Below, piece after piece: positions 1 to 6,643 of a DNA stretch of 12,283 nt. Under the pieces are notes generated by a model. The model was not told where the DNA came from and searched no databases. It saw only the letters and a list, made by a program, of their open reading frames with translations. The translations under genes and the position numbers were made by a program. This DNA comes from an uncultured Eubacteriales bacterium (GTDB lineage Bacteria; Bacillota; Clostridia; Oscillospirales; Acutalibacteraceae), in NCBI GenBank assembly GCA_934476025.1, contig CAKSNI010000012.1, forward strand, positions 1 to 12,283. Direction: 5' to 3'. How positions within the stretch are numbered: the first letter of the stretch is position 1; the number at the start of each line of letters is the position of its first letter.

Positions 1-1
1 C

Positions 2-484
2 TTTACCGTTTCCTATGCGCCGCATTCTTCGCTGCGGTTTGTTTCTCTGATTCCCGATTTTGATCTGAGTACCCAAAAAGCCCGTTCGGTTTTGCCGGAA
101 CAGGTTTCCCGGGGGGATGCGGTTTACAACCTTTCCCATACGGCCGTATTGCTCAAAGCAATGGAAGCCGGGGATACCGCCACCATTCGGGCCGCCTTAA
201 AAGACCGGCTGCATCAGCCCTACCGGAAGGTTCTGATTCCCGATTACGACCGCCTGGAAGCGGCCGCGCGGGAGTGCGGCGCCATCGGGTTCTGTATTTC
301 CGGGGCCGGGCCGACGCTGCTCTGCCTGACCGATTCTTCGGAATTTGTCAGGGCCATGCAGCCTTTTGTGCAAAAGTTGCCGCACGAATGGAAAATCCGG
401 GAACTTCCGATTGATTTTACCGGTACCCGGGTTTCCGTTGACGAATTCCTTCATGAAAACCGGGGTGCCCGACTCACCCCCTGA
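2..484 (+). CDS. thrB: Homoserine kinase, C-terminal part (5' end outside window)
   Basis: This is the C-terminal ~160 residues of a GHMP-family kinase that phosphorylates L-homoserine with ATP in threonine synthesis; it is cytoplasmic. The reading frame is open from the first bases of the window, so the gene starts upstream. The visible protein contains a segment reading IPDFDLSTQKAR...LP followed by RGDAVYNLSH, which is characteristic of homoserine kinases. Near the C-terminus, GFCISGAGPTLLCL is the glycine-rich third GHMP motif. The protein ends at a TGA at 482-484, and a strong terminator follows within about 35 bases, so this is the last gene of its transcript, presumably a threonine operon (hom/thrC would be expected upstream; inferred). 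The ATG at 92 is internal, not the true start. Confidence in the family is high; the N-terminal ATP-binding motif cannot be checked here. Confidence 0.93.
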   Translation, partial: FTVSYAPHSSLRFVSLIPDFDLSTQKARSVLPEQVSRGDAVYNLSHTAVLLKAMEAGDTATIRAALKDRLHQPYRKVLIPDYDRLEAAARECGAIGFCISGAGPTLLCLTDSSEFVRAMQPFVQKLPHEWKIRELPIDFTGTRVSVDEFLHENRGARLTP

Positions 485-517
485 AACGGCCGGGCAGCCG
501 AAGAATTTCTAATGAAC

Positions 518-546
518 AGCGCGGCGGGAAATCCCGCCGCGCTTTT
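518..546 (+). terminator. Intrinsic terminator of thrB
   Basis: A GC-rich stem of 10-11 bp pairs 519-529 with 532-542 (GCGCGGCGGG against CCCGCCGCGC), with a tiny AAAT loop and a TTTT tail. It lies about 35 bases after the thrB stop codon. Confidence 0.85.
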
Positions 547-570
547 CCCGCTGACAAACCCATCAGCGGG
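547..570. other. Second hairpin of a tandem series
   Basis: CCCGCTGA at 547-554 pairs perfectly with TCAGCGGG at 563-570 over an 8-base loop. There is no T-run on either side, so it is not a terminator by itself. It sits directly between two terminator-like hairpins. Confidence 0.5.
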
Positions 571-572
571 CA

Positions 573-607
573 AAGACACGGATTCGACGATACCGTGTCT
601 TTTTTTC
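573..607 (+). terminator. Second intrinsic terminator
   Basis: AGACACGG at 574-581 pairs with CCGTGTCT at 593-600, followed by seven Ts. It backs up the thrB terminator. The minus-strand side has only three Ts, so it would be a weak stop for the minus-strand gene ending at 727. Confidence 0.8.
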
Positions 608-620
608 TATTCAAGTTCTT

Positions 621-728
621 TTGCCTGCTTTTCTTTTAAGAAAAGTGGGCGAGATCAAGGGGGGAAGCCCTTGCCGCCGTTCGCAAACGGCGAAATCTCC
701 TGTCGCCGCTCGCAAGCCGCGAAATTCT
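621..728. repeat. Hairpin and direct-repeat patch at the end of the glycosidase ORF
   Basis: In RNA, bases 621-635 and 638-652 form a 15-bp hairpin (core CTTTTCTT/AAGAAAAG with three G-U wobbles). It is followed by a CAAGGG/CCCTTG hairpin at 656-673. Two diverged direct repeats of about 24 bp then occur 29 bp apart (675-698 and 704-727), sharing the pattern CGCCG-TCGCAA-C-GCGAAAT. The first copy also folds on itself (GCCGTT/AACGGC). The second copy runs into the stop codon of the minus-strand ORF. The patch resembles a dispersed intergenic repeat element rather than a gene; short open frames across it lack ribosome binding sites. Confidence 0.5.
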
Positions 729-2493
729 ACTTTACGATCTTTACAAGGAACGACGGCTCCGCCGTGTCCTCATCGGAACGCGCCGACGAACCGAATAAAC
801 GCATATCGTCGCCATTTAGCATAACCTTTGCGCCGTCCACCCGGCATTTCTCAGTCACATCCGTCGCTTCGTCCGCCATCAGATCCTGTACAAAAATACG
901 CGCATCGCCAACCGGCTCGTCAAATACAAGCACCAGACTGTTGTAATACCCGAAAATACCAATCGGCGCATCGAATGAACCCACCTTGAACGTGATATCC
1001 GCCGCACCGATGACGTTGACATTCGGATTGATCGTACGCTTGATGGTCGCAATCGAATAAGCTCCCGTGTGCGGATTCTTCGATGCCACCACAAAGGGAA
1101 TCACTTCACCGACCGCCTTTACCTCCGGCAGCTCACAGCCGCGCGCCATAACCGCCGGCGCGGACTCCTCAAAAGACTTGGCAATCACATCGATCCACCA
1201 GCGCGGCCGACGGTCAAAGAAATACGTGTCGGTCAAGCGCTGCTCACTCGACTTGTAATCCGTATCATACACCGAAAACGGCGGCGCAAGCCGATGCCAG
1301 CGCAAGCACGCCGCGTCCGCCGTGTTTATGCCGTTTCCGCCCATAATGCCGAGCGCGCAGCCGAGTGCCGCACAGATCGACGAGCAGGTCTCCGCGTTGA
1401 GAATGCCCTTCGTGCCGTATTCCGGCTTTCTGCCGACAGAGGCTGAAAGCGCCTCATCCAAACGCATGAGCATCGAAGAATTCTTGAACGGCGACGCAAC
1501 GTCGTACAGACGGAATACATCGCAGATCGGCAAATCCTCTGCCGTTTCCTTCACCCGGTGCGCAATGTCGCCCATATCGGAAAACGGCGGCTGGCACACC
1601 GCGTGCTCCACAAGGATGCCCGGCGCGTTCTCGCGTAAAACCTCGGTTAACATCCGACGGTATGTCGGGTCGCAGTGTCTGCCCCAGTCGATTTTCCAAT
1701 AACGGATACCGGCTTGCTCGCACCAGCGTGCGCGCTCTGCCCAATAGCTTCTCGCTTCTTCGCCGACACCGAGATCCCCCTTGCCGCTGCCGCCGGTCTC
1801 GGTGGCTATCCATAGACCGGTACCGGCATAGCCCAAGGCTTTTGCCTTTTGATTCAGGGTTCTTAAACGTTCTTCCGGCGTTTTGCCGTAGTTCGGGAAC
1901 TTTTCCGGGTTCGGGTCACACGTGCCGAAAAAGCGTTCGACCCCCCGGATGTTTTTGCTGCCGAACGGCACGTCCCAGCCGTCGTCAAGAAGCAGATAAA
2001 GACCGGCACGATAAGAACGGTCATACGGATGATAGTACCGCTCCGAACCGAATAACAGCTCATCGGTGAGCGCATCGCGCTGGTCGGTGCAGATGTCTCC
2101 TGAGTGCAGGCCTGTTTTGGAAGCGGTCACTTCCTGCAATTTCCAGGTACACATATAATCATAACACGGCTTGCTTTCTTTGGGAATATAATTCATGTTG
2201 GTACTCCTCTCTTTTTTGGCAGTTTGGGAAGAATACATAAGTGCCGCCGGAGAAAGCGCATCGCCGGCCGGTATGTTTTCCTTTCGCTTGCCGCCGGTGA
2301 GAAGCGCATCGGTGCTGATTCCGAAGAGCTTTGCAAGGTCAAGAAGCGTTTTGTTCGAAGGCTTCGACCGTCCGTTCTCCCATTTGGACACGGCCTTGTC
2401 GCTGACGCCGAGCCTTGCGGCAAGCTCTTTTTGCGACAGCCCCTGTTCTCTGCGAAGATCGAACAAATAATTTCCGAAGTCAAAATCGTTCAT
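727..2493 (-). CDS. XRE-type HTH domain fused in frame to a GH-D-clan-like TIM-barrel glycosidase
   Basis: The 588-codon frame holds two unrelated modules. Residues ~5-66 form an XRE/Cro helix-turn-helix (LSQKELAARLGVSDKAVSKWENGRSKPS), and residues ~67-99 are a low-complexity linker. From Met100 on the protein resembles the alpha-galactosidase-like clan (GH27/GH36 type): LLLDDGWD at ~167-174, YWKIDWG at ~265-271 with Asp269 placed like the clan nucleophile, and DVFRLYD at ~325-331 with Asp331 a candidate acid/base. A beta-sandwich tail follows to the C-terminus. There is no signal peptide, so it is probably cytoplasmic; the substrate is unknown. The start at 2493 has AAGGAGT eight bases upstream, but Met100 (ATG at 2196-2194) also has a strong AGAGGAG seven bases before it. 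A separate ~488-residue enzyme may therefore be made, or be the only enzyme form. The regulator half lacks the usual C-terminal part, suggesting truncation and fusion. Exact family assignment is uncertain. Confidence 0.75.
   Translation of the reverse strand: MNDFDFGNYLFDLRREQGLSQKELAARLGVSDKAVSKWENGRSKPSNKTLLDLAKLFGISTDALLTGGKRKENIPAGDALSPAALMYSSQTAKKERSTNMNYIPKESKPCYDYMCTWKLQEVTASKTGLHSGDICTDQRDALTDELLFGSERYYHPYDRSYRAGLYLLLDDGWDVPFGSKNIRGVERFFGTCDPNPEKFPNYGKTPEERLRTLNQKAKALGYAGTGLWIATETGGSGKGDLGVGEEARSYWAERARWCEQAGIRYWKIDWGRHCDPTYRRMLTEVLRENAPGILVEHAVCQPPFSDMGDIAHRVKETAEDLPICDVFRLYDVASPFKNSSMLMRLDEALSASVGRKPEYGTKGILNAETCSSICAALGCALGIMGGNGINTADAACLRWHRLAPPFSVYDTDYKSSEQRLTDTYFFDRRPRWWIDVIAKSFEESAPAVMARGCELPEVKAVGEVIPFVVASKNPHTGAYSIATIKRTINPNVNVIGAADITFKVGSFDAPIGIFGYYNSLVLVFDEPVGDARIFVQDLMADEATDVTEKCRVDGAKVMLNGDDMRLFGSSARSDEDTAEPSFLVKIVK
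2194..2210 (-). promoter_or_regulatory. Internal ribosome binding site and start for the glycosidase module
   Basis: On the minus strand AGAGGAG (2210-2204) is followed after seven bases by ATG (2196-2194). In the long frame these bases encode Lys-Glu-Arg-Ser-Thr-Asn-Met, exactly at the boundary between linker and enzyme. This looks like a genuine start that pre-dates the fusion. Confidence 0.7.
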
Positions 2494-2527
2494 CGCTGTT
2501 ACTCCTTTGCTGTATCCTTCTGCGGCT

Positions 2528-2556
2528 ATTGTACCAAAAAGACGGGTCGTTTACAA
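2528..2556 (-). promoter_or_regulatory. Promoter of the HTH-glycosidase gene
   Basis: On the minus strand TTGTAA (2556-2551) and TACAAT (2533-2528) are separated by 17 bases. Transcription would start near 2521, giving a ~28-base leader with AAGGAGT before the ATG at 2493. The -35 element lies inside the loop and stem of the upstream terminator. Confidence 0.6.
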
Positions 2557-2575
2557 GAAAAACAACCCGTTTTAT
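2535..2575 (-). terminator. Terminator behind the gene remnant, probably bidirectional
   Basis: Bases 2542-2552 and 2560-2570 form an 11-bp stem (one G-U) over a 7-base loop. On the minus strand it is followed by CTTTTT, and on the plus strand by TTTT. It closes the remnant at 2579-2939. Confidence 0.65.
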
Positions 2576-2578
2576 CCT

Positions 2579-2939
2579 CTACCGAAGGTAGAAATTCATG
2601 GCTTGTTCTTTCAATTTCAAGCCGTCGCTGAACGATTTGCCGACGATGCCGCCGATTTCGCGATAGGTCTTGTGCTCTAAGTAGTTGCCGTCCAACACCG
2701 TGCGTATGAGCGGTTCGGCTTTGTCGAACACTACGTCGTATGCTTCAATTCCCTCCGGGCAGGCATAAGCCTCATGGGCGCCGGGTGCGTAATACAGGGG
2801 CTTTGCACCGGTGTTTATTGAAGGGATATCCTTCACGCGTATCGGGTGAGTCGTGCGTTACAAGCGTGAGAGCCTCTTGGGGGTGCTCCTCGCAGTCGAA
2901 TTCGCGAAACAGCACAAAGCCGCTGTTCACACAAAGAAT
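2579..2939 (-). pseudogene. Frameshifted, 5'-truncated gene remnant of unknown function
   Basis: Two protein-like stretches lie in different minus-strand frames. Upstream, from ~2939, the frame reads ILCVNSGFVLFREFDCEEHP and continues to DSPDTREGYP near 2824. The other frame then continues SINTGAKPLYYAPG to the C-terminal QAMNFYLR and a stop at 2579. Removing one T from the CCCTTCA run at about 2820-2826 joins them into about 118 continuous residues. The downstream frame alone would have to start at GTG 2836, which has no ribosome binding site, so it is not a real separate gene. The 5' end has no convincing start codon and abuts the hairpin at 2973-3004, so the beginning of the gene appears lost. 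I do not recognise the family. A sequencing indel remains possible. Confidence 0.5.
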
Positions 2940-2972
2940 CTTTTTCCTTTTTCTCTCTCCGTCAAAACCTAC

Positions 2973-3004
2973 GCCCCCCGCCTTCGGAATCGAAGGCGGG
3001 GGGC
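2973..3004. terminator. Perfect 14-bp GC-rich stem-loop
   Basis: Bases 2973-2986 pair without mismatch with 2991-3004 over a GAAT tetraloop; the stem contains CCCCCC/GGGGGG. It lies about 50 bases beyond the stop of the minus-strand membrane protein and is the likely terminator for it. However, the T-run on that side is only GTAGGTTTT, so it may act as an RNA-stabilising end instead. Confidence 0.55.
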
Positions 3005-3054
3005 AGTGACTTATCTGCTTTTTCCGGACCAATGCTTTGAAACCGAGCAGCCCT

Positions 3055-3768
3055 TTAAAACTGTGCAAATACCTGCTGCGCCCGGCTCTGTGCTTCCAGC
3101 GCGGCGGCATCCGATTCCCATTTGGTACCCGCAAGATTTCGCACTGAAACCCAAAGGTCCGGGCAGGGGACCGCCGTTTTCAAAACATATTCCTGCGTGA
3201 TCTGTGTGGGGAAGGGCCGGGGATCGCCGAGAACATCGGCATCGGAAATGGAATCCACATAATCGTAGCCCTCCTGATTGGTCAAATACAGCATGGCTTC
3301 GCTGTCAAACCCGATTTCGCTTTGCAGTTTCTGCATTTTGGCCAGCTGATATTCCCCGGTGGAAACGCCGGTTTCATAGGTGCAGTTGATGATCGTAACC
3401 CGAACCTGCCCGTCCCCGTTGAAATCAGGGCAAAGGGTTTCAAAGTACTCCTGCAGTAAATCGGCATTCTGATCGGCCACAATTTCATTGGAATACAAAA
3501 CCACCGTTAAATCGGCTTTTGGCCGGGTGGCGCACTGGCGAACGGTAACGGCCAGCGCCAAAGCGGACGCAACGCCGGCGATCAGAGCCCATTTATGATA
3601 GAACCAGAAATTGGCCAGTTTTTCCTTTCGGGTCATCGGCTTTTTTTCCGGCGGAGGCGGCGTTTGCCCCCCGGATGCCGCGGCGTTTTGCTCCGCTTTT
3701 TTCAGTTCCAGAAAACTTTCCTGCGCTTTTTTTCGCTGGGCGAGGGTATCGCTGACTTTTTTCTGCAT
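3055..3768 (-). CDS. Single-pass membrane protein of unknown function
   Basis: A 237-residue protein. The start at ATG 3768 is chosen because GGGAGGAT lies directly upstream at 3778-3771; a longer frame from 3834 begins inside the promoter. Residues ~5-30 are charged and helical (QRKKAQESFLELKKAEQ), followed by a PPPPEKKP linker and MTRKEKLANFWFYHKW, then one hydrophobic membrane segment at ~60-76. The positively charged N-terminal side should be cytoplasmic and the C-terminal ~155 residues outside. That domain begins ADLTVVLYSNE and contains DFNGDG (~115-120), resembling a D-x-N-x-D-G calcium-binding loop. Proteins with an NFW(Y/F)Y-KW motif before a single TM segment are, from memory, common unassigned Clostridia proteins. 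It is divergent from greA and has its own promoter. No enzyme motif is visible and no function is proposed. Confidence 0.75.
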   Translation of the reverse strand: MQKKVSDTLAQRKKAQESFLELKKAEQNAAASGGQTPPPPEKKPMTRKEKLANFWFYHKWALIAGVASALALAVTVRQCATRPKADLTVVLYSNEIVADQNADLLQEYFETLCPDFNGDGQVRVTIINCTYETGVSTGEYQLAKMQKLQSEIGFDSEAMLYLTNQEGYDYVDSISDADVLGDPRPFPTQITQEYVLKTAVPCPDLWVSVRNLAGTKWESDAAALEAQSRAQQVFAQF

Positions 3769-3805
3769 AAATCCTCCCGGTGCCGCACATTCTTTCTTTG
3801 TTTTC

Positions 3806-3834
3806 AGTGTAACACACCCCCCGGATTTTTGCAA
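3806..3834 (-). promoter_or_regulatory. Promoter of the membrane protein gene
   Basis: On the minus strand TTGCAA (3834-3829) and TACACT (3811-3806) are separated by 17 bases. Transcription would begin near 3799, about 30 bases before the start at 3768. It is back to back with the greA promoter, with only nine bases between the two -35 elements. Confidence 0.55.
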
Positions 3835-3843
3835 GGAAAACCC

Positions 3844-3872
3844 TTGACTTTCCGGGGTATATTCGATATAAT
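3844..3872 (+). promoter_or_regulatory. Sigma-A promoter of greA-lysS
   Basis: TTGACT at 3844-3849, a 17-base spacer, then a perfect TATAAT at 3867-3872. The predicted transcript start near 3879 leaves a leader of about 50 bases before the TTG start at 3932. Confidence 0.85.
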
Positions 3873-3931
3873 TATCATGTTATGCTATACTCATGGCAAG
3901 CTTTAAGAATCAGAAAAAGGTGGTTTTTGAA

Positions 3932-4405
3932 TTGGCAAAAGCAATCAAACTGACCGATGAAGGTCTTCGGAAACTGCAGGACGAACTGGAGAATTTAAAA
4001 ACGGAGGGCCGTACCGAAATCGCGGAAAAAATCAGAATTGCCCGCGGCTACGGCGATCTTTCCGAAAACAGCGAATATGATGAAGCCAAAAACGAACAGG
4101 CGAAAATCGAAGCCCGCATTGTCGAACTGGAAACCATGCTCAAAAATGTTGAGCTGATTACCGAAACGAAGGGCGGCGCCCGCACGGTGATGATCGGTTC
4201 CAGCATCAAGGTTCTGGATGTGGAATTCGACGAAGAAATGGAATTCAAAATTGTCGGCAGCGCGGAAGCCGATCCGGGAAACGGGCTGATTTCCGATGAA
4301 TCGCCGGTCGGCAAGGCACTGCTCGGTGCCAAGGTGGGGCAAACGGTTACGGCCGAAGCCCCCGACGGAGAAATCGAACTGAAGATTCTCTCTATTTCGA
4401 AATAA
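3932..4405 (+). CDS. greA: Transcription elongation factor GreA
   Basis: GreA rescues backtracked RNA polymerase by stimulating cleavage of the nascent RNA in the secondary channel. The 157-residue protein has the family's usual length (~158). Residues ~1-75 form the coiled-coil domain with the signature IARGYGDLSENSEYDEAKNEQ. The tip acids Asp42 and Glu45 correspond to those that position catalytic metal. The rest is the FKBP-like C-terminal domain (SPVGKALLGAKVGQTV). I chose the TTG at 3932: it has AAGGTGG eight bases upstream and gives MAKAIKLT, the expected N-terminus. The in-frame ATG at 3893 has no ribosome binding site and lies only ~13 bases from the predicted transcript start. lysS starts 12 bases after the stop, so both are co-transcribed, the usual Firmicutes order. 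Confidence 0.95.
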   Translation: MAKAIKLTDEGLRKLQDELENLKTEGRTEIAEKIRIARGYGDLSENSEYDEAKNEQAKIEARIVELETMLKNVELITETKGGARTVMIGSSIKVLDVEFDEEMEFKIVGSAEADPGNGLISDESPVGKALLGAKVGQTVTAEAPDGEIELKILSISK

Positions 4406-4417
4406 GGATGGATGGCA

Positions 4418-6340
4418 ATGTCTTATAATCCCAACGATCAGAAAGACCTGAACGAAGTCTTACGGGTTCGCCGCGAAAAGCTCCGTGATTTGGTGGAAGC
4501 CGGCAAAAATCCGTTTGAAATTACCAAATTCGATGTAACCCATCACAGCACCGAAATCAAGGATCATTTTGACACCCTGGAAGGCCGGACCGTTACGGTT
4601 GCCGGCCGGTTGATGTCCAAACGGGTCATGGGAAAGGCTTCCTTCTGCCATATTCAGGATAAAGAAGGCACCATTCAGTCCTATGTTGCCCGAGACTGCA
4701 TCGGGGAAGAGGAATATGCCGCCTTCAAAAAGATGGATATCGGGGATATTGTCGGCCTGACCGGGGAGGTTTTCAAAACCCAGACCGGGGAGGTTTCGAT
4801 TCACGCTTCCGACCTCACCCTGCTTTCCAAAAGTCTGCAGGTTCTTCCCGAAAAATACCATGGGCTGACCAATACCGATCTGAGATATCGTCAGCGGTAT
4901 GTGGATTTGATCATGAACCGGGAATCCAAAGAAACCTTTATCAAGCGTTCGGCCATTTTGCGGGAAATCCGGAACTTCCTGGACAACCGCGGTTTTATGG
5001 AGGTGGAAACGCCGATTCTGGTTCCCAATGCCGGCGGAGCTGCCGCCCGTCCTTTCCAGACCCACTATAACGCGTTGAACGAAGATGTCAAGCTGCGGAT
5101 TTCGCTGGAACTGTATTTAAAACGCCTGATTGTCGGCGGGCTGGAACGGGTTTACGAAATCGGCAGGGTTTTCCGCAACGAGGGGATTGACACCCGTCAC
5201 AACCCGGAATTCACCCTGATGGAACTGTATCAGGCCTATACCGATTACGAAGGCATGATGGAACTGACCGAAAGTATGTTCCGCCATCTGGCAAAGAAAA
5301 TCTGCGGCAGTGCGGTGATTGAATACAACGGCACCGTTATTGATATGGAAAAGCCCTTTGCCCGGCTGACCATGATCGAAGCGGTCAAACAGTACAGTGG
5401 GGTCGATTTTTCCGCCATCCGCACCGACGAAGAAGCCAAAAAGGCGGCCGACGAACACGAAGTAGCCTACGAAGAACGCCACAAACGCGGCGATATCATC
5501 AACCTGTTCTTTGAAAAATACTGTGAAGAGCAGATGATCCAGCCGACCTTTATCATGGATCACCCCATCGAAATTTCTCCTCTTACCAAGAAAAAGCCGG
5601 ACGATCCTTCGCTGGTGGAACGGTTTGAGCTGTATATCTACGGCCGGGAAATGTGCAACGCCTATTCCGAACTCAACGATCCGATCGACCAGAGAGAACG
5701 CTTCCGTGCACAGGAAGAACTGCTGGCCGCCGGCGATGAAGAAGCCAATCACACCGATGAGGACTTCCTGAACGCCCTGGAAATCGGGATGCCGCCTACC
5801 GGAGGCATCGGCTACGGGATTGACCGTCTGGTTATGTTGCTGACCAATGCCCAGTCGATCCGGGATGTTTTGCTGTTCCCCACAATGAAAAACAACGATG
5901 TTCCGGGCGCGTCGCAGGCGTCGGCCTCTGCCGAAGCGCCGGAGGCTCCCAAGCCCGAACCCATTGATTTTTCCAAGGTGAAAATTGAACCGCTGTTTTC
6001 CGAAACGGTGGACTTTGAAACCTTCAGCAGGTCCGATTTCCGGGCGGTGAAGGTAAAAGACTGTGTTGCCGTAAAGAAATCCAAAAAACTGCTGCAGTTT
6101 ACACTGGATGACGGAACCGGTACCGACCGCACCATTCTTTCCGGCATTCATGCCTTCTATGAACCGGAAGAACTCATCGGCAAAACCTGCATCGCCATTG
6201 TCAACCTGCCCCCCAGATCCATGATGGGCATTGACTCCTGCGGAATGCTGCTCAGCGCCATTCACGAAGAAGAAGGCGAAGAAAAGCTGCATCTGTTGAT
6301 GGTAGACGACCGGATTCCGGCCGGAGCCAAGCTGTATTAA
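4418..6340 (+). CDS. lysS: Lysyl-tRNA synthetase (class II) with C-terminal tRNA-binding domain
   Basis: It charges tRNA-Lys with lysine using ATP. Residues ~58-140 form the N-terminal OB-fold anticodon-binding domain (VTVAGRLMSKRVMGKASFCHIQD in two parts). Residues ~175-492 are the class II catalytic core, with motif 2 at ~246-268 (YEIGRVFRNEGIDTRHNPEF) and motif 3 at ~464-475 (GGIGYGIDRLVM). Bacterial LysRS usually ends near residue 495; this protein continues through an Ala/Pro/Glu linker (~497-517) into a ~120-residue Trbp111/EMAPII-like domain (SDFRAVKVKDC, NLPPRSMMGIDSCGMLLSA) similar to the C-terminal domain of many MetRS. That domain probably increases tRNA affinity. ATG 4418 is preferred because AAGGATGG precedes it by about six bases; an ATG two codons earlier (4412) is also possible. 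It forms an operon with greA. Confidence 0.96.
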   Translation: MSYNPNDQKDLNEVLRVRREKLRDLVEAGKNPFEITKFDVTHHSTEIKDHFDTLEGRTVTVAGRLMSKRVMGKASFCHIQDKEGTIQSYVARDCIGEEEYAAFKKMDIGDIVGLTGEVFKTQTGEVSIHASDLTLLSKSLQVLPEKYHGLTNTDLRYRQRYVDLIMNRESKETFIKRSAILREIRNFLDNRGFMEVETPILVPNAGGAAARPFQTHYNALNEDVKLRISLELYLKRLIVGGLERVYEIGRVFRNEGIDTRHNPEFTLMELYQAYTDYEGMMELTESMFRHLAKKICGSAVIEYNGTVIDMEKPFARLTMIEAVKQYSGVDFSAIRTDEEAKKAADEHEVAYEERHKRGDIINLFFEKYCEEQMIQPTFIMDHPIEISPLTKKKPDDPSLVERFELYIYGREMCNAYSELNDPIDQRERFRAQEELLAAGDEEANHTDEDFLNALEIGMPPTGGIGYGIDRLVMLLTNAQSIRDVLLFPTMKNNDVPGASQASASAEAPEAPKPEPIDFSKVKIEPLFSETVDFETFSRSDFRAVKVKDCVAVKKSKKLLQFTLDDGTGTDRTILSGIHAFYEPEELIGKTCIAIVNLPPRSMMGIDSCGMLLSAIHEEEGEEKLHLLMVDDRIPAGAKLY

Positions 6341-6472
6341 ACCGACGCAGGATGCCCCGTTTTCCGAAAAGCAACCAACGGCCTTTCGTTGAATCAAAAA
6401 TTTGAAAAGCGGCTGTTTTTCCTTTTTGAAGCAAAACAGGGCGCAGCCGGAAAATCACATCCTTCATGCATG

Positions 6473-6506
6473 AGTGGGCAATCCCGAACGGGATTGTCCA
6501 CTTTTT
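6473..6506 (+). terminator. Terminator of greA-lysS
   Basis: GTGGGCAATCCC at 6474-6485 pairs with GGGATTGTCCAC at 6490-6501 (one G-U) around a GAAC loop, followed by TTTTT. It lies about 130 bases after the lysS stop; the intervening bases hold no recognisable gene. Confidence 0.9.
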
Positions 6507-6575
6507 CAAAATACGAAAAGGCCGCCCGGTATGGAACCGATTTCCGGTTTGCATGAACCCGTCCTCCCGATCGGG

Positions 6576-6617
6576 GAGGAAAAAACGGCATTTTGCCGGA
6601 GAGGAAAAAAACGGCAT
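6576..6617. repeat. Short direct repeat upstream of the nim-like gene
   Basis: GAGG, six to seven As and CGGCAT occur twice, at 6576-6591 and 6601-6617, 25 bases apart. The first copy also folds as CGGCA/TGCCG (6586-6598). This appears to be a small tandem duplication in the leader. Confidence 0.45.
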
Positions 6618-6643
6618 CCGCGCTTTTGGAAAAGGAGCTTTTT

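Noticed and set aside
92..484. ATG at 92 as the start of a separate 130-residue gene
   Set aside because: The frame is open upstream with clear homoserine kinase sequence and the first codon here is not preceded by a ribosome binding site; it is internal to thrB.
512..946. Plus-strand open frame covering the terminators and the end of the fusion gene
   Set aside because: It reads through two terminators and antisense to convincing coding sequence, with no ribosome binding site.
3893..3931. ATG at 3893 as the greA start
   Set aside because: No ribosome binding site and only ~13 bases from the predicted transcript start; TTG 3932 gives the normal GreA N-terminus and length.
5117..6397. Long minus-strand open frame (426 codons) opposite lysS
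   Set aside because: It is a shadow of lysS codon structure, low in recognisable motifs, and lies antisense to a certain gene.
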